Shown: positions 59,197 to 64,000 of the stretch, in pieces
Numbering within the stretch: position 1 is the stretch's first letter
Layout: each line of letters starts with the position of its first letter
Assembly (NCBI RefSeq): GCF_900120125.1
Contig: NZ_LT635544.1
Coordinates: 201,458-265,457, forward strand
Reading direction: 5' to 3'
Origin: Gemella massiliensis
GTDB taxonomy: Bacteria; Bacillota; Bacilli; Staphylococcales; Gemellaceae
Length of the DNA: 64,000 nt
Program-made: the position numbers and the translations under genes
Notes under the pieces: model-generated
What the model saw: only the letters and a program-made list of their open reading frames with translations
Told to the model about the DNA's origin: nothing
Database searches by the model: none

Positions 59197-60598
59197 CTAA
59201 GCAATGCAGTGTTGCTTGGCATTTTTCAAAACGCCCTTAAAAGAAATATTATTTTTATACTCAGAAACAAATAACCTAGAAACAACTAAAATGCGTAATC
59301 TAAAGTTATAAAAGCTATTATAACCATAAGAAACTCTCTTTAAAACCTTTATCTTATTATTAATACCCTCCAAAGAACCATTAGAAATAGAATACCTAAC
59401 ACTATTAAGCATATACCCTTTATGTTTTCTCATAGTATTAATAGCCTTACTAACACCATCAGATAAATCGATAGTAGATTTTTCAATTAATTCTTTAAAC
59501 TCCAACTCATTTCTATACCTTATTGCATATCTAATATCCTGAACTCTCTCATAGCTAGCCTTAAATATACAATCTAATCCTAATAAATAATCTAAAATAT
59601 CACGTCTAGTAACTAAACTCCTAAAACTCCTATTGAAGAAAAACCTACCATGAGTAACATTACTTTCATCTTCTAATATTAACTTCCAATTATTTTTTAA
59701 AAGAGTATAATTAATACCTTTTTGTTTTTTGTAAATATTCATTAGCTTAACTCTAGTTCTATTAAGTTCTCTATTAACATTTTGAATAAAGTTCTCTATT
59801 AACATTTTGAATAATATGAAACCTATCTATAACAATTTCAGCATTAGGAAACTTATTTCTAATCAACTTCATATAAGGAGTATAAATATCAATACAAATA
59901 GCCTTAACATTACTTCTAGCCTCTTTAGAAAATCTGGAAAAATAATTATTTAAAATATACTCAGTTCTACCATCAACTATATCAATAATCTCATGAGTTA
60001 AAGCATCTAAAAAAATAAAACTCATACCATTTTTACTATCTTTAGTAAACTTTAACTCATCAAAGCATAAATACTCAGGTAAGGTATTATAGTTAAGAAT
60101 GTCTACATGGGATTTACATTTATAAAGAGTTCTTATAACAGTATTAACCGATACATTATTCATTTTGGCTATTTGTTTAAAAGATAAAGTATCAGCTAAA
60201 TCACTCATTATAGAAAACTTAACATTTTTAGAAATACTACAGTATTTATCTACAAAAGAAGTAGTAGCTACAAATTTTTTATTACAAGTTTTACACTTGA
60301 AACGTTGCTTTCTTAGTTCCAAATAAGCAGGGATACCTGATATTTTTAATAGATTAATTCTAGTAAGTTCATTAAAGCCGTTTTTAACTACAGTATAACC
60401 TTTATTAAGACAACCACAGCATTCACACTTCTTGGGTTTATATGTTAAGGTACCTTTGAATACAAAGTACTTTTGATTATTTTTTATAGTTTCGTTATGT
60501 GTTTTCTCAATAGTTATATTTTTATCTTTTATTTGTAGTAGGTTTTTAATGAATTCTCCCTCTTTTATTTCTTTTGTTTTTGTGTTAAAATTATTCAT
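59197..60598 (-). pseudogene. ISL3-family transposase, frameshifted
   Basis: The N-terminal part has a zinc-binding cysteine pattern (KKCECCGC, then KCKTCNKK) and an HTH. DELKFTKDSKNG and AICIDIYTPYMKLIR carry the DDE acidic residues, and IDRFHIIQNVNREL is the usual ISL3 segment. A perfect 25-bp tandem duplication at 59,764-59,813 repeats that segment and shifts the frame, so the C-terminal 200 residues (SNGSLEGINNKIKVLKR with the last Glu region) are read in another frame. The two open parts together make a normal transposase of about 460 residues. It is inactive unless frameshifting occurs. Confidence 0.9.
59764..59813. repeat. 25-bp perfect tandem duplication in the transposase
   Basis: Two adjacent identical copies of a 25-base unit beginning AAGTTCTCTATT. 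Length modulo three is one, so it breaks the reading frame. It is the size of a typical replication-slippage event. Confidence 0.9.
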
Positions 60599-60750
60599 GA
60601 CAGATATCCTTTCATAGTTTATTTTTTTGCACTTTAATTATATTGGATATTTGTCTTTTTGTATATTAAAAAACAATACGAGGTATGGATTTTCCCCATG
60701 CCCCGTATTTATTATACAACCCTTAAACTAAACTCATTTAAGCGTCTTCT

Positions 60751-61698
60751 TTAACGTACTTTTCGTATTTTCCCGTATAAATCAGGTATATTTTTAGCAT
60801 TCATTAAAATCATTAAAAATTTTAATTCTTTTTTCCAATGTTCTATTTCTTCTATTAATGCTTCTTTTCCGTTATTGATTAAAATTTCTAAAAATATCCT
60901 TGATACTCCGACAGCCTTTGCTCCTAGTGCAAGGCATTTAATCACATCAAGAGGATTTCTAATACCGCCGCTAGCCAGTATATCAATTCTATTTCGGTAT
61001 TCTTTTGCAATTTCCAAACTTTCTGCTGTAGTTAAACCAATTTCTTCTAAGTAACCGGATTTTTTTTCTCGACGACCATTTTCGATTTTTGCAAAATTTG
61101 TTCCGCCCTTTCCACTAATATCAACAGCAGATATGTTTAAGTTTATAGCTAGTTCTATTGTTTCTTTGTTCATACCGAAGCCGGTTTCTTTTAAGATAAT
61201 AGGTATGGTAGATTTTTCGCTAATCGTTTTTAGTGTGGAATACCATGTTTCAAAATTATGATCTCCTTCAGGCATAATCATTTCTTGGAGTGGATTTGTG
61301 TGCATTTGAAGATACTGTGCTTTTGTTTGTTTAATTGCATCTAATATATCATCAACCGATTTATCTAAGCCGAGATTGACAGAATATCCTTTAGGGTAAG
61401 CATGTGCATCTTCTTTATTTTTTAATGCCGGAGAGTAAGAGCCGGGGAAAAATTTTATTCCGCATATTTTACTTACTTCTATAAAATCCTGATTTATTTT
61501 ATTACATTCCTTACCACCGGCTGTAATAGCGTTAATATAGAATGGGTATTGCCAACTTATACCGCAAATATTCGTACAGGTATCAACATCTTCTAATCCA
61601 AAGCGTGGAACACTATAATAGTCAATAGCATAGTTGTCCAAGCTGGTTAGTATTGTTTTATCTTCCAATGCAAGTCGGATATGATCATTTTTTCTCAT
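60751..61698 (-). CDS. fni: Isopentenyl-diphosphate delta-isomerase, type 2
   Basis: 315 residues of the FMN- and NADPH-dependent type 2 isomerase, a TIM barrel: NAITAGG at the first strand, ILKETGFGM, ISGKGGTNFAKIENGRR and ASGGIRNPLDVIKCLALGAKAVG for phosphate and FMN. It interconverts IPP and DMAPP. It is slightly shorter than the usual 340-350 residues. It is the last gene of the mevalonate operon, and the ISL3 element sits 29 bases beyond its end, so the natural terminator may be displaced. Confidence 0.95.
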   Translation of the reverse strand: MRKNDHIRLALEDKTILTSLDNYAIDYYSVPRFGLEDVDTCTNICGISWQYPFYINAITAGGKECNKINQDFIEVSKICGIKFFPGSYSPALKNKEDAHAYPKGYSVNLGLDKSVDDILDAIKQTKAQYLQMHTNPLQEMIMPEGDHNFETWYSTLKTISEKSTIPIILKETGFGMNKETIELAINLNISAVDISGKGGTNFAKIENGRREKKSGYLEEIGLTTAESLEIAKEYRNRIDILASGGIRNPLDVIKCLALGAKAVGVSRIFLEILINNGKEALIEEIEHWKKELKFLMILMNAKNIPDLYGKIRKVR

Positions 61699-61717
61699 AT
61701 ATATTCCTCTCTACGTC

Positions 61718-62716
61718 TTAGTTTATTTGTAATTCTTTCAATATTAGATTTATTGAAAAAGGTTTATCAGAGTTTTTAAATCCTAAAACTATATCTCCGC
61801 TGCCGGAGCCGCTTTGTTTTCCAGCCGGAAATTTTTCTATGTATTTTTTCATTGGAGCAGTTTCCATTGGGATATTGGAAAAACTCTCTAAAAATAATAA
61901 ATTTTTACGGATTTTATTAATAGTATTTAAAAATGTATTAACATCATTAGTAAAAAATGTTAAATACAGTTCACTTACTAAAGTATTTGATTGCCTGATA
62001 AAAGTTGAGTAGTTATCTATTTTACTACTTTTATTATTGTTCCAAAGTTTAATGTGTTCTCTTGTATCAATAGAATCTCCTGTCCAGTGAGCAAAAAGTT
62101 CTATCGGTATATTCGTTGATATTTTTCTTATAATAAGACCATGCCAAGGACTTTCAATTACTTCTTTATCGGAATTACTTTTTTCTATTAGTGATAAAAG
62201 CTTGTTGTGTGAGAATTTTTCGTAATAAGTTAAACCTTGTGTTAAACTCCCTGCCACATCTCCCATAGAGCTGCAAATATTATGTTTAATATTATATAGA
62301 ACAACGAGTTTAAAAATTAATAAATCGTCAAAAGCAATTTTTTCGAAATTAAACATTGCTTTAGCAATAGCAACAAGAACAGCCCCTGAAGAACCTAACC
62401 CATATTTGCTGTTTTTTCCATGTAGCTCATTTAAAATAGTAAGTGAAAATGAATTTTTACTTCTTAAGTAATTCTGAGTAAATTTAATAAAATTTTGTAT
62501 AAGGTGAAAATCTTTATTATCTTCATCTAAAGTTATTTTTTTATTGTACAATGTATCGAAAATAGTAGTTGTGTCACTTGGTTCTATAATGGCAGTAATT
62601 TTTTTGGAAACTCCGAGCAAGATTGCTTTTGAGTAATCTTCTAAAATAGCATATTCACCGGCAATATAGAGTTTTCCATAAGCTACTCCATACACATGAT
62701 TATTTTTTTGTTCCAT
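61718..62716 (-). CDS. mvaK2: Phosphomevalonate kinase
   Basis: 332 residues of the GHMP family: YGKLYIAGEYAILEDYSKAI at the N-terminus, ATP loop KYGLGSSGAVLVAIAKA, CSSMGDVAGSLTQG, and C-terminal KQSGSGSGDIVLGF. It phosphorylates mevalonate 5-phosphate. It overlaps mvaD by 34 bases. Confidence 0.94.
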   Translation of the reverse strand: MEQKNNHVYGVAYGKLYIAGEYAILEDYSKAILLGVSKKITAIIEPSDTTTIFDTLYNKKITLDEDNKDFHLIQNFIKFTQNYLRSKNSFSLTILNELHGKNSKYGLGSSGAVLVAIAKAMFNFEKIAFDDLLIFKLVVLYNIKHNICSSMGDVAGSLTQGLTYYEKFSHNKLLSLIEKSNSDKEVIESPWHGLIIRKISTNIPIELFAHWTGDSIDTREHIKLWNNNKSSKIDNYSTFIRQSNTLVSELYLTFFTNDVNTFLNTINKIRKNLLFLESFSNIPMETAPMKKYIEKFPAGKQSGSGSGDIVLGFKNSDKPFSINLILKELQIN

Positions 62717-63594
62717 AATTTAGAAATTTCCTTATATAATATTTCTTGATCTTCTTTAAGATAAAGAACTTTAACATTGGGACCGGCATCCATTGTAAAA
62801 TAGCAACGATAGCCGCTGTTTCGAAGTTTTTTTACTATATTCATAGCCTGATAACTTTCATCGGTTAAAAATGAAAAACCGGGTGTTGCGGTTTTGGTTG
62901 TTGAGTGCATAAGTAGAGCATTTCTTTCCGTTATTTCACCGATTTTTTCAAAATTATTATTTTCAAGAGCGTCTTTCATAGCTGCAAAATCTTTTTTTGC
63001 CTGATTAACCCAGTTGGAAAAATTGGTAGAAGTTTGAACACAACGTTCCATGGCTTCACGACTTGAGATTTTTTTTCTATTCTCGTTAACAACAAGAACC
63101 ATCATTCCAAAATCAAGTGAACAAGAAAGTTCCTCAACACTACCGTCCTCAAGCCAAGAAGCAAGTTTGTAAAAGCTACGGCAAGAAGAGCCTGATCCTT
63201 CTTTAGATATTTCGATTAGTTCTTTGGTAGTTTTATTAAGATTAAAGTATTTGTTGCAAGCAAGAACTAACGCCATAGTACCGCTGGAACTGGAAGAAAG
63301 ACCGGCTGCAGTAGGTACGGTATTGTAACTTTTTATACAGATTTTCTCTCTATCATGCGGAGTGAATTTTGAAATAAAGTTAATTATTTTTTTCACTTCA
63401 TCATTGTTTTGTTTTTCATTATTAATGTAAAACTCATCTTCATTGGATAAACTTTTTTCGATTTTTGTTTTTGAAATTAAATTGTCTAAACGAAGTGAAA
63501 GATTTGGGTTAAATGGTAAAACGGGATTTTTTGATTTTTTCCCCCAATACTTTACCAACGCAATGTTGGCATAACCTAGACTGTAACTATCCAT
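62683..63594 (-). CDS. mvaD: Diphosphomevalonate decarboxylase
   Basis: 303 residues. NIALVKYWGKKS is the family signature, TVPTAAGLSSSSSGTMALV the ATP loop, GSGSSCRSFYKLASW the decarboxylase-specific segment, and YFTMDAGPNVKVLYL the C-terminal motif. It produces isopentenyl diphosphate. It overlaps mvaK1 by 19 bases and mvaK2 by 34. Confidence 0.95.
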   Translation of the reverse strand: MDSYSLGYANIALVKYWGKKSKNPVLPFNPNLSLRLDNLISKTKIEKSLSNEDEFYINNEKQNNDEVKKIINFISKFTPHDREKICIKSYNTVPTAAGLSSSSSGTMALVLACNKYFNLNKTTKELIEISKEGSGSSCRSFYKLASWLEDGSVEELSCSLDFGMMVLVVNENRKKISSREAMERCVQTSTNFSNWVNQAKKDFAAMKDALENNNFEKIGEITERNALLMHSTTKTATPGFSFLTDESYQAMNIVKKLRNSGYRCYFTMDAGPNVKVLYLKEDQEILYKEISKLWNKKIIMCME

Positions 63595-64000
63595 GAGTTA
63601 TATCCTTTCTCTTTAAGCGAATTTTGAATTTTTCTTGCATTATTTAATGAATCACTAAGACAGATACAACATCCGCCGGCACCACCACCGGTTAATTTTG
63701 CACCTTTAGCATTATTTTTTTTGCAAATTTCAACAACTTCGTCATTACTTTTATGACTAACACCGAGTTTTTGAAGTAATTTATGAGACTCATACATATA
63801 TTCACCGATAACATCAATATTTTTATCTTTTAAATAAGGAATTACTTCATCTGTAATTTTTCCAAGATTATCAATATATTTTTTGTATTGTTTAAAATTA
63901 TCTTTTATGTGTTTTAATGTTTTTTTAGTAATACCGACAACTCCGGTATCAATAATAAGTAAAAAGCTGTTTAAAGAAAAATTCAAAATTTCAGAACCGT
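63576..64000 (-). CDS. mvaK1: Mevalonate kinase, C-terminal part (runs off the window)
   Basis: The frame is open to the window edge at 64,000; only the last 140 or so residues are visible. LTGGGAGGCCICL is the C-terminal GHMP motif and LIIDTGVVGITKKTL the segment after the active site. Order mvaK1-mvaD-mvaK2-fni with overlaps is the standard Gram-positive coccus arrangement. Confidence 0.9.
   Translation of the reverse strand, partial: GSEILNFSLNSFLLIIDTGVVGITKKTLKHIKDNFKQYKKYIDNLGKITDEVIPYLKDKNIDVIGEYMYESHKLLQKLGVSHKSNDEVVEICKKNNAKGAKLTGGGAGGCCICLSDSLNNARKIQNSLKEKGYNSWIVTV

Larger units (their letters stand above)
59152..60721 (-). mobile_element. Complete ISL3-family insertion sequence
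   Basis: 1570 bp. Ends GGCTCTGTGTCAAATACGGG and, on the other strand, GGTTGTATAATAAATACGGG match at 14 of 20 positions and continue as GCATG plus A-rich sequence. The element is flanked by the direct repeat CTTAAACT at 59,144-59,151 and 60,722-60,729, an 8-bp duplication as expected for ISL3. Intact ends and duplication point to a fairly recent insertion. Its transposase is broken by an internal 25-bp duplication. Confidence 0.92.

Overview
The window is AT-rich, low-GC Gram-positive chromosomal DNA. The core gene set suggests a Gemella-like member of the Bacilli: a mevalonate operon mvaK1-mvaD-mvaK2-fni, a cggR-gapA-pgk-tpiA-eno glycolytic cluster, T-box-controlled metE, an aspartate-kinase/threonine pathway locus, and xpt-guaB. 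The genus is an inference from gene content and composition. It was not checked against any database.

Layout. Positions 1-12,330 are accessory DNA. They hold two related short leucine-rich peptide genes that look like type I toxins; the first is frameshifted and followed by a small RNA whose terminator loop can pair with the peptide transcript. Next come a two-peptide membrane cassette, a truncated IS481-type transposase and a wrecked RelBE-like module. A defence island follows: an ORF6N regulator, type III Mod and Res, and an OLD-family nuclease, with Res split by an in-frame amber codon. After it lie an amber-interrupted short-chain dehydrogenase with an AraC regulator, and ISL3 remnants. 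Positions 12,391-24,433 carry an anion permease, a MacB-like ABC exporter, a methionine module (metE plus a doubly frameshifted metH/metF fusion behind two T-boxes in series), the YhaM nuclease and an unknown membrane-anchored protein. Positions 24,595-36,957 carry redox enzymes, a UbiA prenyltransferase, the threonine pathway (hom-lysC divergent from thrC-thrB-asd), a GNAT, a phosphatase and coaX. Positions 37,210-46,770 carry hslO, xpt-guaB, aldA, gnd-zwf and ansA. Positions 46,807-52,635 are the central glycolytic operon with a clear CggR operator. Positions 53,556-56,687 are an ApbE/flavoprotein operon. Positions 56,851-59,147 carry an ArsC/Spx-like protein, a YtxK-like methyltransferase, rpsU and a small membrane protein. 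A complete ISL3 element with an 8-bp target duplication fills 59,152-60,721, and the mevalonate operon runs off the right edge.

The most interesting part is 53,724-56,687. A cytoplasmic ApbE-type FMN transferase is encoded with two NAD(P)H:FMN-reductase-like proteins. The second carries a PAS-like domain and a flexible Ala/Gly-rich tail with two copies of DATSGAS, which resembles the sequence ApbE uses for covalent flavinylation. This suggests a soluble redox protein carrying covalent FMN on a mobile tail. Other points are the tandem small-RNA/toxin-like locus at the left edge, the split Res protein, the 25-bp tandem duplication that breaks the ISL3 transposase, and a family of hairpin repeats that ends several operons.
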